The notes under the pieces: model-generated
The model's database searches: none
What the model saw: only the letters and a program-made list of their open reading frames with translations
Told to the model about the DNA's origin: nothing
Origin: Thermogemmatispora onikobensis
GTDB lineage: Bacteria > Chloroflexota > Ktedonobacteria > Ktedonobacterales > Ktedonobacteraceae
Direction: 5' to 3'
Length of the DNA: 64,000 nucleotides
NCBI RefSeq assembly: GCF_001748285.1
Contig: NZ_BDGT01000006.1
Coordinates: 124,001 to 188,000, forward strand
Program-made: the position numbers and the translations under genes
Shown here: positions 35,209-43,745 of the stretch, piece by piece
How positions within the stretch are numbered: the first letter of the stretch is position 1
How the letters are laid out: every line of letters starts with the position of its first letter

Positions 35209-37722
35209 TTACAGAGAGACCACGGCACTCGCCATGTAGCCCACTGCCTGCGTCACTGTGCCTCTGGCTGTATGCCAGCGTACCGACCAGTCTATCTGGC
35301 GTTTGCCTGTAATCTGCAGCTGCCAGCCGTCTGCTGCGGTAGGCAACAGCTGCCATTCCGTAGCTGCACCACTGGCATCCCAGACAATGCGCCCACGACC
35401 TGGAGCGCCAGGATAGACCTCCAGCGTCACCTCGTCGGGGGCTTCCTCCTTCAAGAAAGCCCGCTCCGGTCCGAGTGGCAGTACGCTACCAGCGCGCACA
35501 TAGACAGGCAAGATCTCCAACGGAGCCAGGCGCGTCACATAGCGTCCACCCTCCAGGCGCTCGTCGCTCCAGAAATCGATCCACTCGCCGGCGGGAAGAT
35601 AGAGGCGGCGGGCCACCGGTTCACGGGCCTCACTAAAGACTGGTGCCACCAGCAAAGCCGGGCCGAGCAAGTAGACATCATCGATCATGGCGGCCAGCGG
35701 GTCCTCGGGGAACTCCAACAGCAGCGGACGCAGCATCGGCAGGCCGCGGGCATGGGCTTCCCAGGCCAGGCTATACAGATAGGGATTGAGACGCAGGCGC
35801 AGCCGAGCGTAGCGGCGGAAGATGGCCAGGGCCTCCTCGCCGAAGGCCCAGGGTTCCCGTGGCGTGGTCCCATGTGCCCGCGCCAGCGGCGAGAAAAGGC
35901 CAAATTGGGCCCAGCGAATATACAGCTCCGGCGACGGTGGTGGACCATAAAAACCCCCGATGTCATGGGCCCAGAGGCCTGGAGCACTCAGGGCCAGATT
36001 CAAACCGCCGCGCAAAGAGCAGGCCATTGCCACCACATCGGTTTTGGGATCACCGCCCCATTGGGCTGGATAGCGCTGTGTGCCCGCCCAGCCGGAGCGC
36101 CCCCAAACGAGACCGGGGCGTCCCGTCTCCTGAGTGATCACCTCATGGACGGCAGCGTTGTAGAGCAGCGGATACAGATTGCGCAGCTCATGGCCGCGCA
36201 TCCCATTGGCAGCCTGCGCCTCCAGCGGTACCCCCTCGCCGAAGTCCGTCTTGAAAACCGCTACTCCAGCCCGTAGCAGCGGACGATGCAGGTCCTGCCA
36301 CCAGGCGCGCGCCGCTGGATTAGTAAAATCGACAATCGCGCGCTTGCGACCATCGGGCGGCGGCCCCCCAAAATCGGCCCCGATCGGCTCGCCCTGCTCG
36401 TCGCGCAAGAAGTAGCCTGCCCTGGCCGCCTCCTCATAGCGTGGCGCCTGCTCGGAAATATACGGCAGTTCCCAGAGCGAGACCTTAAAGCCACGCTCAC
36501 CCAGCTCGCGGATGAGGCCGGGCAGATCTGGGAAAGCCTCCTCGTTGACCGTGAAATCACAGGAGAGGTTAGGGTGAGCCAGCCAGGCTGGATCAATATG
36601 CAGCACGTCACAAGGCACACCCTCGGCCCTGGCTCGGGTGGCAACCTCCTCCACCTCCGCCCGGCTCTGGTAGCGGCAGCGCGAAAGCCAGACGCCGAAG
36701 GCCCAACGTGGAGGCAGGGTCGCCCGTCCAGTCACGCGCGTATACTCTTCCAGCACCTCACGCGCTTCCCGTCCAAAGAACAGAAACAGATCGAGTGCTG
36801 GCTCCGCGCTGCACACTAGCGCAGCGCGGGCCGAAGGCGTTCCCAAGGCCAGCGTCACAGGAGCAGCTGTGTGCATGAAGAGGCCGTAGCCGCGCGACGA
36901 CAGCAGAAAAGGCACATTCTTATACGACCCTTCGGTCGTTGTTCCCCAGGCATCAATATTGAAGAGGTGGACCACCGTGCCGCGATGATCCAGGCGTGCG
37001 AAGCGCTCGCCCAGGCCATAGAAATGCTCAGCGGGATCGATTGCCCACGACCAGTAGGCGGCGGCCTGCTCTCCTGGGGTCGTCTGCAGACCCGGCGGTG
37101 GCGTACAGAGGAGGCCATGCACATTGCGGTCATCCAGCGCTGTACGCCAGGCGACCTCGGGAGCAGCGTCGCTGCTAATTTGAAGGGCGAAAGGGTCGCG
37201 CTCTAGCGTAACCTTGATTCCTTCTAGAGTCACGCGGACCCCTGTTGCCGTCTCCTCAAGAGCAGGGAATGGCGGCTGAGAACCGTAGGTTGCGGCCAGC
37301 ACCTCTTCCAGGGCGCCGGGCGCCAGCATCTCCGAGGTCTGCACCTGCCGCAGGGTCTCGGGCGTTCCCAACCGTAGGCGCACAATGCGAGGAGCCAGCA
37401 CCTGTAGCTCTAACCTCAACTGAGCCTCAGCCGCCAGAAGTGCGTCCTGGGCGCTGGCCTTGGCCTCGCCTCCGGTCCCTGCCAGGTTCCCGGCCTCTGC
37501 CGGGCGATTAGGCACCCCTGTCGTCGTCATCTGTTGAGCCAGCGGCTCGGCGCTCACCACCACAGGACGGAGCGGAGCACCAAACGTCCGAAACGGGACC
37601 AGTGCCACCTCGGCCCGCACCCCTCCCGGAATAAGCGTGACCTGGGCCAAACGCCTCAGATAAAAGCCCTGCGTCACCATGACCGGCCTGTCGCCGGTCA
37701 CGACCTGATCAGCCCCGCTCAT
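35209..37722 (-). CDS. Glycoside hydrolase family 31 alpha-glycosidase (candidate sulfoquinovosidase or alpha-xylosidase)
   Basis: An 837-residue GH31 retaining alpha-glycosidase. An N-terminal beta-sandwich carries EHFYGLGERFARLDHRG and YKNVPFLLSSRGYGLF. The barrel follows (RWAFGVWLSR, VLHIDPAWL), with the nucleophile Asp 493 in FKTDFGEG and the probable acid/base Asp 558 in WGGDPKTD. These motifs are closest to the YicI alpha-xylosidase branch. The Arg-x-x-Trp sulfonate-binding pair known from YihQ is not visible after the HIDPAWL strand. Context (transaldolase, sugar isomerase, sulfolactate-type genes) argues for a sulfoquinovoside, sequence alone for an alpha-xyloside. It overlaps the transaldolase stop by 4 bp (ATGA) and is cytoplasmic (no signal peptide). 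Confidence 0.85.
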   Translation of the reverse strand: MSGADQVVTGDRPVMVTQGFYLRRLAQVTLIPGGVRAEVALVPFRTFGAPLRPVVVSAEPLAQQMTTTGVPNRPAEAGNLAGTGGEAKASAQDALLAAEAQLRLELQVLAPRIVRLRLGTPETLRQVQTSEMLAPGALEEVLAATYGSQPPFPALEETATGVRVTLEGIKVTLERDPFALQISSDAAPEVAWRTALDDRNVHGLLCTPPPGLQTTPGEQAAAYWSWAIDPAEHFYGLGERFARLDHRGTVVHLFNIDAWGTTTEGSYKNVPFLLSSRGYGLFMHTAAPVTLALGTPSARAALVCSAEPALDLFLFFGREAREVLEEYTRVTGRATLPPRWAFGVWLSRCRYQSRAEVEEVATRARAEGVPCDVLHIDPAWLAHPNLSCDFTVNEEAFPDLPGLIRELGERGFKVSLWELPYISEQAPRYEEAARAGYFLRDEQGEPIGADFGGPPPDGRKRAIVDFTNPAARAWWQDLHRPLLRAGVAVFKTDFGEGVPLEAQAANGMRGHELRNLYPLLYNAAVHEVITQETGRPGLVWGRSGWAGTQRYPAQWGGDPKTDVVAMACSLRGGLNLALSAPGLWAHDIGGFYGPPPSPELYIRWAQFGLFSPLARAHGTTPREPWAFGEEALAIFRRYARLRLRLNPYLYSLAWEAHARGLPMLRPLLLEFPEDPLAAMIDDVYLLGPALLVAPVFSEAREPVARRLYLPAGEWIDFWSDERLEGGRYVTRLAPLEILPVYVRAGSVLPLGPERAFLKEEAPDEVTLEVYPGAPGRGRIVWDASGAATEWQLLPTAADGWQLQITGKRQIDWSVRWHTARGTVTQAVGYMASAVVSL

Positions 37723-38465
37723 TGCTCCTCCTGACTGCGCCGATAGTCCTGCAAGAACGCCTCAAGGCCCGCCGTCGTCAGCGGGTGCTCAATCAACTGT
37801 GCCAGAATAGCGTAGGCCATCGTCGCAATATGGGCGCCAGCCCTGGCGACCGCCGTCACATGCACGGGATGGCGCAAGGCCGCCGCGATAATCTTCCCTG
37901 GTTGCTGCTGGACACGCAACGTCTGGGCCAGATCGGCCACCAGAGCCACCCCATCCTCGCCAACAGCGTCGAGGCGACCGACAAAAGGACTCACATAGCT
38001 CGCGCCCGCCGCCAGGGCTAACAGGGCCTGATTGACCGTAAAAATCAGCGTCGCATTGATCTCTGGTCGACGGGTCAGTCGCTGCTCCTGAGCGAAGCGG
38101 GCGCGGATCGGGCAGTCAGTCAAGTGGGCACAGCCCTGGCAAGAGGCCGAGACCTCGCTCCGACTCAAGCGAGCCATCGCCTTCAGCCCCTCTGGGGTTG
38201 TCGGCAGCTTCACCACCACATGGGGCGACCACGTCGCAAAGTCCAATCCCTGGGCTACCATCCCCTCGGCATCGAGTGCCACCACCTCAACGCTGATTGG
38301 CACATCGGCGATCCAGCACAGCTCTTGCACATGGCGGCGCATCTCGCTCTCGCGCACGCCGGCGCGCGCCATGTGGCTGGGATTAGTCGTCACACCGCGC
38401 AACACCCCCCAGGCAGCAGCCGCGCGCACCTCATCGAACTGCGCCGTATCAAGATAGAATTCCAT
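37719..38465 (-). CDS. Transaldolase/FSA-family aldolase with Cys-rich insertion (candidate sulfofructose transaldolase)
   Basis: A 248-residue small transaldolase: MEFYLDTAQFDEVR, LRGVTTNPSHMA, and the Schiff-base Lys 86 in VVVKLPTTPEGL; the barrel ends with SYVSPFVGRLDAVGEDG. Compared with fructose-6-phosphate aldolases, about 35 residues (98-134) replace a short loop after the Lys strand and contain Cys 109, Cys 112 and Cys 118 (CxxC-x5-C), a possible metal site. In transaldolase-type sulfoglycolysis such an enzyme moves the glycerone unit of 6-deoxy-6-sulfofructose to glyceraldehyde-3-phosphate, releasing sulfolactaldehyde. That role is inferred from neighbours; plain transaldolase is the alternative. 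Confidence 0.8.
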   Translation of the reverse strand: MEFYLDTAQFDEVRAAAAWGVLRGVTTNPSHMARAGVRESEMRRHVQELCWIADVPISVEVVALDAEGMVAQGLDFATWSPHVVVKLPTTPEGLKAMARLSRSEVSASCQGCAHLTDCPIRARFAQEQRLTRRPEINATLIFTVNQALLALAAGASYVSPFVGRLDAVGEDGVALVADLAQTLRVQQQPGKIIAAALRHPVHVTAVARAGAHIATMAYAILAQLIEHPLTTAGLEAFLQDYRRSQEEQ

Positions 38466-38488
38466 TAGCGCGCAACCTCCTTCCTTCC

Positions 38489-39394
38489 TTAACCTTTCAA
38501 ACCGCCGGCGGTCAGGCCCGAGACAATGCGCCGCTCCAGCAACAAGATGAGCGCAACCAGGGGCACCACCGACATCACCATCGCCGCCGAGAGCACACCA
38601 AAGTTTGTTGTAAATTCCGTCTGGCTCAGGATCACGACCCCCACAGGCAGCGTGTACGTTGCCGTCGTCGTATAGTTCAGCGCGAACAGATATTCATTCC
38701 AGTCTCCGACAAAGACAATCACCGCTGTCGTGAACAGTCCGGGGATGATCATAGGCAGCACGATGCGCACAAAAGCCCCGAGACGGCTCATGCCATCGAG
38801 GGCCGCCGCCTCCTCATATTCGAAAGGCACCTCCTGTAAAAAAGCCATCAGAATCAGGATAGCCATCGGCAAGCCAAAGACCGAATACGGGATGATCAAG
38901 GCCAGGAGGGTGCCGATGAGATGCAAGCTTTGCAGAATCAGGTAGAGAGGAATGACCTGAGAGAACGGTGGAAAGAGAGAGAGCGAAACAACGAAAAGCA
39001 GCGCCAGCCGCTTCCAGCGAAAGCGCAGGCGGGCAAAGGCATAAGCGGCCAGTGTGGCCAGCAACATAGTCACCAGGGTCGAAGCCAGCGAGGCAATGAT
39101 GCTGTTCAGGTAGTAGCGCCCGATATCCCCCTGAAGAGCCTCCCTGTAGCTGCTCAGCGTTGGATGAGCAGGCCAGAGAGGGGCGGGCACAGCCGTAGTC
39201 TCCTGGGGGGTCATCGACGAAGTCAGCAACGCCCAAATCAACGGCAGAAACTGCACGACGACGATCACCGCCAGTGCAAGGTAGAGCAGCGTCCGCCGGG
39301 TGAGTAGTCCCAGCCGCGGACCCCGAGGCCGCGTCGTTGGGCGCGCGAACCCTCTTCCCCTGGCTGTCGTCGTAGGCAGAGGAGCCAGTGCCAT
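38489..39394 (-). CDS. Carbohydrate ABC transporter permease (MalG-like)
   Basis: 301 residues with six membrane helices: TLLYLALAVIVVVQFLPLIWALLTS first, then the family loop SMTPQETTAVPAPLWP and the EAA coupling motif EYEEAAALDGMSRLGAFVRIVLPM near residue 200. It pairs with the MalF-like permease 27 bp upstream and the binding protein before that. No ATPase is encoded in the operon, so a shared MsiK/MalK-type ATPase elsewhere is expected. Cargo in this context would be the glycoside cleaved by the GH31 enzyme. Confidence 0.92.
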   Translation of the reverse strand: MALAPLPTTTARGRGFARPTTRPRGPRLGLLTRRTLLYLALAVIVVVQFLPLIWALLTSSMTPQETTAVPAPLWPAHPTLSSYREALQGDIGRYYLNSIIASLASTLVTMLLATLAAYAFARLRFRWKRLALLFVVSLSLFPPFSQVIPLYLILQSLHLIGTLLALIIPYSVFGLPMAILILMAFLQEVPFEYEEAAALDGMSRLGAFVRIVLPMIIPGLFTTAVIVFVGDWNEYLFALNYTTTATYTLPVGVVILSQTEFTTNFGVLSAAMVMSVVPLVALILLLERRIVSGLTAGGLKG

Positions 39395-39421
39395 GCTCGT
39401 TTCTCCTTCTGCACACTCCTG

Positions 39422-40471
39422 TTATCTCGTGCCTGTCCGCAGAAGTGTCCGCATATAGAGCACGATGAACAGCAGCGTAATAGCTGTCAGTACCACGGCG
39501 ATCGTCGAGCCATAGCCGAAATCGCCGAACTGCTGAATCTGTAAGTAGATATACAGGCCGAGATTCTGCGTCGCGTTGCCCGGGCCGCCGTTGGTAAAGG
39601 CGCTAATCAGGTCGAAGGCCTGCAGTGACTCAATAGTGCGCAGGATCAGCGTCACCAGCAACACCGGACGCAGCAGTGGCAGAGTGACACGCCAGAGGAT
39701 CTGCCAGCGTGAAGCCCCATCAACGCGCGCCGCCTCATAGACCTCCTCTGGGATGCCCTGTAGTCCTGCCAGGACCAGCAGGGCCACCAGGGAATTCGCC
39801 TTCCAGATGGCCAGCACATAGATGAGCAGCGTCGCCAGCTGAGCGGAACCCAACCAGACGATCGGGTGCGTTGGGTTCAAGAGGCCCAGGTGTTCCAGCA
39901 GACTATTAATCAGGCCGTACTGGTCGTTAAACATATAGGCCCAGATCACCGAGTTCGTGGCGGTAGGAATGGCCCAGGGAAAGAGAATAGCGGCCCGTGC
40001 CAGCCAGCGCCCATGAAAACGGCGATTGGCAAACAGCGCCAGGGCCGTCCCGCACAGCATCTGGCCACAGACCGTCACGAGGCTATAGAGTAGCGAAAAA
40101 CGCAGAGCGCTCCAAAACTGCTCATCATGGAGCAGACGTAGATAGTTGGCCAGGCCCGCGCTCGTCGTACCCAGGCCGAATGAGCCTCCCTGCTGAAACG
40201 AAAACCAGAGCGTGCTCAGCACGGGATAGACACCGAGAGCCAGCAGCGCCAGCACGACTGGCAGCAGCATCAGCCAGGCTAGCCGCTCCTCGCGGCGCTC
40301 CAAGGGGCCGCGAGGGCTGCTTTCTCTGGCTTCCAACAGCGGTGCCCCGATCGTGGTCATAAAGGCAGGCCGCTGGGGACTCCTGGCTGAGGCCAGGAAA
40401 GGAAGGCGGCTCTCTTCTTGCTGTTCGCATGGGGTTGTCGCTTGATCGCTCGCCATCTCAGTCTCCCTCAT
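39422..40471 (-). CDS. Carbohydrate ABC transporter permease (MalF-like)
   Basis: 349 residues. A long charged N-terminus (about 65 residues) precedes six helices; LAWLMLLPVVLALLALGVYPVLSTLWFSF is the first. The EAA motif is YEAARVDGASRWQILWRVTLPLL, and AFTNGGPGNATQNLGLYIY is the conserved periplasmic loop after it. ATG at 40471 lies behind GAGGAGTGAGGGGAGC; an ATG five codons later also has a site. It forms the channel with the MalG-like protein. Confidence 0.92.
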   Translation of the reverse strand: MRETEMASDQATTPCEQQEESRLPFLASARSPQRPAFMTTIGAPLLEARESSPRGPLERREERLAWLMLLPVVLALLALGVYPVLSTLWFSFQQGGSFGLGTTSAGLANYLRLLHDEQFWSALRFSLLYSLVTVCGQMLCGTALALFANRRFHGRWLARAAILFPWAIPTATNSVIWAYMFNDQYGLINSLLEHLGLLNPTHPIVWLGSAQLATLLIYVLAIWKANSLVALLVLAGLQGIPEEVYEAARVDGASRWQILWRVTLPLLRPVLLVTLILRTIESLQAFDLISAFTNGGPGNATQNLGLYIYLQIQQFGDFGYGSTIAVVLTAITLLFIVLYMRTLLRTGTR

Positions 40472-40573
40472 GCTCCCCTCACTCCTCGTGAGGCCAAAGG
40501 CACTGGCCGCCGCTTCGCAACGGCTTCGCCTCCTACCACGGGGGTGAGTCCATAAAGCCAGCCAAAGCGCTGG

Positions 40574-40650
40574 ACTGTCCTGGGGGACAGTGGGCTGCTG
40601 TCAACCAGCCCTGAAGCCAGAAAGCCTTGACGAAGACAATGCCTTCTGGC
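40574..40650 (-). promoter_or_regulatory. Two hairpins between the binding-protein and permease genes
   Basis: ACTGTCC (40574-40580) with GGACAGT (40585-40591) is a perfect 7-bp stem with a 4-base loop; GCCAGAAAGC (40616-40625) with GCCTTCTGGC (40641-40650) is a 9-bp stem with one mismatch. Such hairpins after a binding-protein gene commonly protect its mRNA so that the binding protein is made in excess over the permeases. Confidence 0.5.
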
Positions 40651-40740
40651 GTACCTATGGGCGCAGTGGTTGGGAAAAGAAAGGGGAGAAGCCGGCCTGA
40701 CGGATGGCCTTCCCCTTCTTCCCTGCCGGCGCTGGCTCCC

Positions 40741-42147
40741 TCAAGTCAGCGTAGCCACCTGCGCCTGAACGCTGTTGAGGGCTTCGCTCGGGCTGGCCTG
40801 ATTGCTCAGCACGGAGTTGATCGCCGCCTGCAGCGGGGTCGTAAACTGGTTATAGTTCTTCAGTGTCGGACGGTTCTGGCCGCTGTTCAAAATGCTGCCG
40901 ATCTGCTTAAAGTAAGGCACCTTGGCCTGGACCGAGGCATCGCTGACCACATCGGGACGGCTGGGAATCAAGCCCGCGTTGAGGGCCATTGAGGTCTGCG
41001 TCTCCTTGCTTAGCATATAGTCGATGAAGGTCCAGGCGGCATCTTTATACTGCGAATTGGCGTTGATGGCCAGCACCCAGCCGCCGGTGCAGCCGTGGCC
41101 ACTGTGCCCACTGGTTGCTAGCGTTGGTGCGACCCCCACCTTCCCGGCCACTTTTGAGCGCGAAGGGGTATTGGCGATAGCGTAGGCGAAGACCCAGTTG
41201 CGCATAAACGGTGCCTTGCCCTGGCTGAAGAGAGCCAAAATATCGTTAGGGACATAGGTTGACGTGCCCGTAGGAGCCAGGCGGAACTTGTAGATCAAGT
41301 CATGCATATACTGTAGGGCATCGACCTGGAGCGCGCCATTGACCTGGAGCTTGCCCGAATCGCCAATCGAGCCACCAGCGCCCCAGAGGAACTCTAGCCA
41401 CTCGTCAACAATGGCCTCGATCTTCTTCCCCGGCATCAGATAGCCATAGCTGATACCTTGTGAGGATTCTGCTGCCAGGATGCGCTCAGCCATTGTCTGC
41501 ATTTCTTCTCGGGTTTGGGGCACATTCCCGCCATACTTCTCAACCAGATCGGTGCGGTAATAGAGCATGCCGATATCCATAAAGCGCTGGATACCATAGA
41601 GATGGCCATTGACCCGCCCCACGGTGCGTGCACTTGGCCAGAACTGGCTCAAATAGCTGGAGGAAACGTACTGATCGATGGGGGCCAGCCAGCCGGGGAG
41701 GGCGAACTGCGCAGGCCAGGTCACATCGATCTGGACCACATCGGGCGTGGCTGACTGGGCGCGGAAGGCATTGACAAACTTACTGTACTGGTCGGTTGCC
41801 ACCGACGGCAGCTCGACATAATCGACGTGGATCTTGCCGGCATGCAAGTCATTGAAACGCTTGATCTCCGCCGTCTGCTCACCGGTGGTATCCACCAGCG
41901 CTGCGAACTGGATGGTCACAGGGCCGCTTGTGGAGGCTGGGGCACCGCCGCCACAGGCAGCCAGCCAGGAGCCAAGGGCGGTCACCCCAAGGCTAGCCTT
42001 GACCCCCTGGCTGAGCAACCTGCGTCGGGTGAGCCTGGGGCTGCTCACCCGGTTTGGCTCTGCCTCAAGCCGGGAATCGGAACCAGCCGCTGGTCCCGTC
42101 TCAGATCGTACATACTGCATCTGCAGAGCATCCTCATTGATTGCCAT
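40741..42147 (-). CDS. Extracellular solute-binding lipoprotein of a sugar ABC transporter (Tat-type signal)
   Basis: A 468-residue MalE-type binding protein. The N-terminus contains a twin-arginine motif (TRRRLLSQG, residues 40-48), a hydrophobic stretch and a lipobox ending in Cys 65 (SWLAAC), so it is probably exported folded and anchored by lipid. Family signatures: VDYVELPSVATDQYSKFVNAFRA, DVVQIDVTWPAQFA, and GWVLAINANSQYKDAAWTFIDYMLS. The ATG at 42147 is chosen because the frame upstream adds unrelated residues. Ligand unknown; a sulfoquinovosyl glycoside is proposed from context. Confidence 0.88.
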   Translation of the reverse strand: MAINEDALQMQYVRSETGPAAGSDSRLEAEPNRVSSPRLTRRRLLSQGVKASLGVTALGSWLAACGGGAPASTSGPVTIQFAALVDTTGEQTAEIKRFNDLHAGKIHVDYVELPSVATDQYSKFVNAFRAQSATPDVVQIDVTWPAQFALPGWLAPIDQYVSSSYLSQFWPSARTVGRVNGHLYGIQRFMDIGMLYYRTDLVEKYGGNVPQTREEMQTMAERILAAESSQGISYGYLMPGKKIEAIVDEWLEFLWGAGGSIGDSGKLQVNGALQVDALQYMHDLIYKFRLAPTGTSTYVPNDILALFSQGKAPFMRNWVFAYAIANTPSRSKVAGKVGVAPTLATSGHSGHGCTGGWVLAINANSQYKDAAWTFIDYMLSKETQTSMALNAGLIPSRPDVVSDASVQAKVPYFKQIGSILNSGQNRPTLKNYNQFTTPLQAAINSVLSNQASPSEALNSVQAQVATLT

Positions 42148-42314
42148 GTGACATACCGACCTTTCCGTTGTGCTAAGAGCAAGACAAGTCATGGGGATCA
42201 GTGCTTGGCAATAGCCCGGCATGGGTGCTGGGCAGCCAGCTCCTCGGCCTGCCCCGACTGACTCCCACCTCTCCTCTCACCGGTCGCTCTCTCGCTCAGC
42301 CCTGGCGCAACTGG

Positions 42315-43688
42315 CTAGAGCGCGACCTGCTCAATCTCCAGCAGCTCTGCCAGAGCCTCAAGCGCCGCTGCCTGATGGCCCGCGACAAAAGCAACGTGGT
42401 GCTCCCAACCGCCTTCAATGAGCGTATCGAGCACCTGGCGAGCATCGCAGCCAGGACGAAACACTGCCGTGTTGCCCGCAAAGCGGTTGACCGGTTCATC
42501 AAGAAGCTCGCCCTCGACATACAGCAGGCGATAGCCGCGAGGACCAACGCCAAGACGGGCCAGTGTAGCCGGTCCAGGACCAATAGCGAAGTTGCCGGCC
42601 ACCCCGATCCGACGGTTGCAATGGACGGTGAGCGGGATCTCCTCACCCGGGCGGGCCAGACAGGCGGGAGCATTGCCGCAGTGCCAGAGCGAGATCGTGC
42701 TGGCCTCCTCATTGAGTGCCACGACATCGGCCAGCAACGGGGCGGCTCCACTCAACCACTGCAGGATCAACAACGTGACGGCCCCGTGAAGATCGGCTTC
42801 GCAGGCGCAGATAAAACCGTCGTCTGCCAGACGGCCAAGGGTGGCGCAGGGCATCAGACCGAAGTCCTGGGGAAACTCTGGCCAGCAACGCACGGCCAGC
42901 CCATCAAACCGCTGCTCCAGGAGCAGCGTGCGGAGCGCGACATAGGCGGCTCCAAAACGCTGAACCTCGTCCTGGTTGAGAGCGGACAACCCTGACGAGC
43001 GCCTCTCTGTTGCAGCAATCGCAGCGGCCACGGCGCTGACTGGGGCCTCGCGCGCGGCCTGGAAGACGCCTTTGAGGTCGAAGCGGCTCACGCTGGTGCC
43101 GATGACGCTTCTCAATTCCAGCTCATCGAATTGACAGCCGTAGAAGCCCGTAGGAGCCTCGCCAACGAGGGCGAGACGACTCGTACGCAGGCGCCTGCGC
43201 GTTGCGGCGGCGCGCGCCAGGGCCTGAAGCGGCTCAAACAGGTCGGCCTCACCGGGATCGCCGTAGAGATAGCGCACAACCCGTCCTGTTTTGCGCAAGG
43301 CGTGGGCCGCCAAATGGACACCGCAGAGCGAGTTGAGCCAGAGCCGATCACCAGGAGACCCCGGCTCACGCAAGGCCCACAGACAAACGGGTGCGGAGAT
43401 ATGCGAGGCCAGCTCAACGGCCATGCTGGCGTCGCTGAAGGTCGCACACAGCAAAACGAGCACATCAGGGGCCTGCTCCTGGAGGCGGATCGCCTGCTGG
43501 CGTGCCGCCTGGGCTTCCATCAGCAGGCTGCTGTCGCCGTAGACCGGCCACCCTTCTTGTTGCAGGGCCGCCAGAGCCTTCTCCGCCATCGATCTGGCGT
43601 ACTCAACCGCGAAAGTAGGGCGCGCAATGCTGGCAAAGGCCAGCGCCGGTAGCGGTGCTTCTCGTCGATTCTCGCTATTCCCATTCAC
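42315..43688 (-). CDS. L-fucose/L-arabinose isomerase-family protein (candidate sulfoquinovose isomerase)
   Basis: A 457-residue protein of the fucose/arabinose isomerase superfamily. Three regions are visible: an N-terminal Rossmann-like part (DVLVLLCATFSDASMAVELASHISAPVCLWALREPG); a middle part (LALVGEAPTGFYGCQFDELELRSVIGTSV, LAVRCWPEFPQDFGLMPCATLGRLADDGF) with Glu and Asp positions suited to metal binding; and a C-terminal domain (NEEASTISLWHCGNAP). It lies between the ROK regulator and the transporter. Known aldose-ketose isomerases of this family include the SQ isomerase of the transaldolase sulfoglycolytic pathway. An ordinary pentose/deoxyhexose isomerase is the alternative. Confidence 0.78.
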   Translation of the reverse strand: MNGNSENRREAPLPALAFASIARPTFAVEYARSMAEKALAALQQEGWPVYGDSSLLMEAQAARQQAIRLQEQAPDVLVLLCATFSDASMAVELASHISAPVCLWALREPGSPGDRLWLNSLCGVHLAAHALRKTGRVVRYLYGDPGEADLFEPLQALARAAATRRRLRTSRLALVGEAPTGFYGCQFDELELRSVIGTSVSRFDLKGVFQAAREAPVSAVAAAIAATERRSSGLSALNQDEVQRFGAAYVALRTLLLEQRFDGLAVRCWPEFPQDFGLMPCATLGRLADDGFICACEADLHGAVTLLILQWLSGAAPLLADVVALNEEASTISLWHCGNAPACLARPGEEIPLTVHCNRRIGVAGNFAIGPGPATLARLGVGPRGYRLLYVEGELLDEPVNRFAGNTAVFRPGCDARQVLDTLIEGGWEHHVAFVAGHQAAALEALAELLEIEQVAL

Positions 43689-43745
43689 GTGCTTTGTCCT
43701 TTGCTCACTCGACCTGGAAAGACGGTGGCTTTTCCCCCTCGTTGG

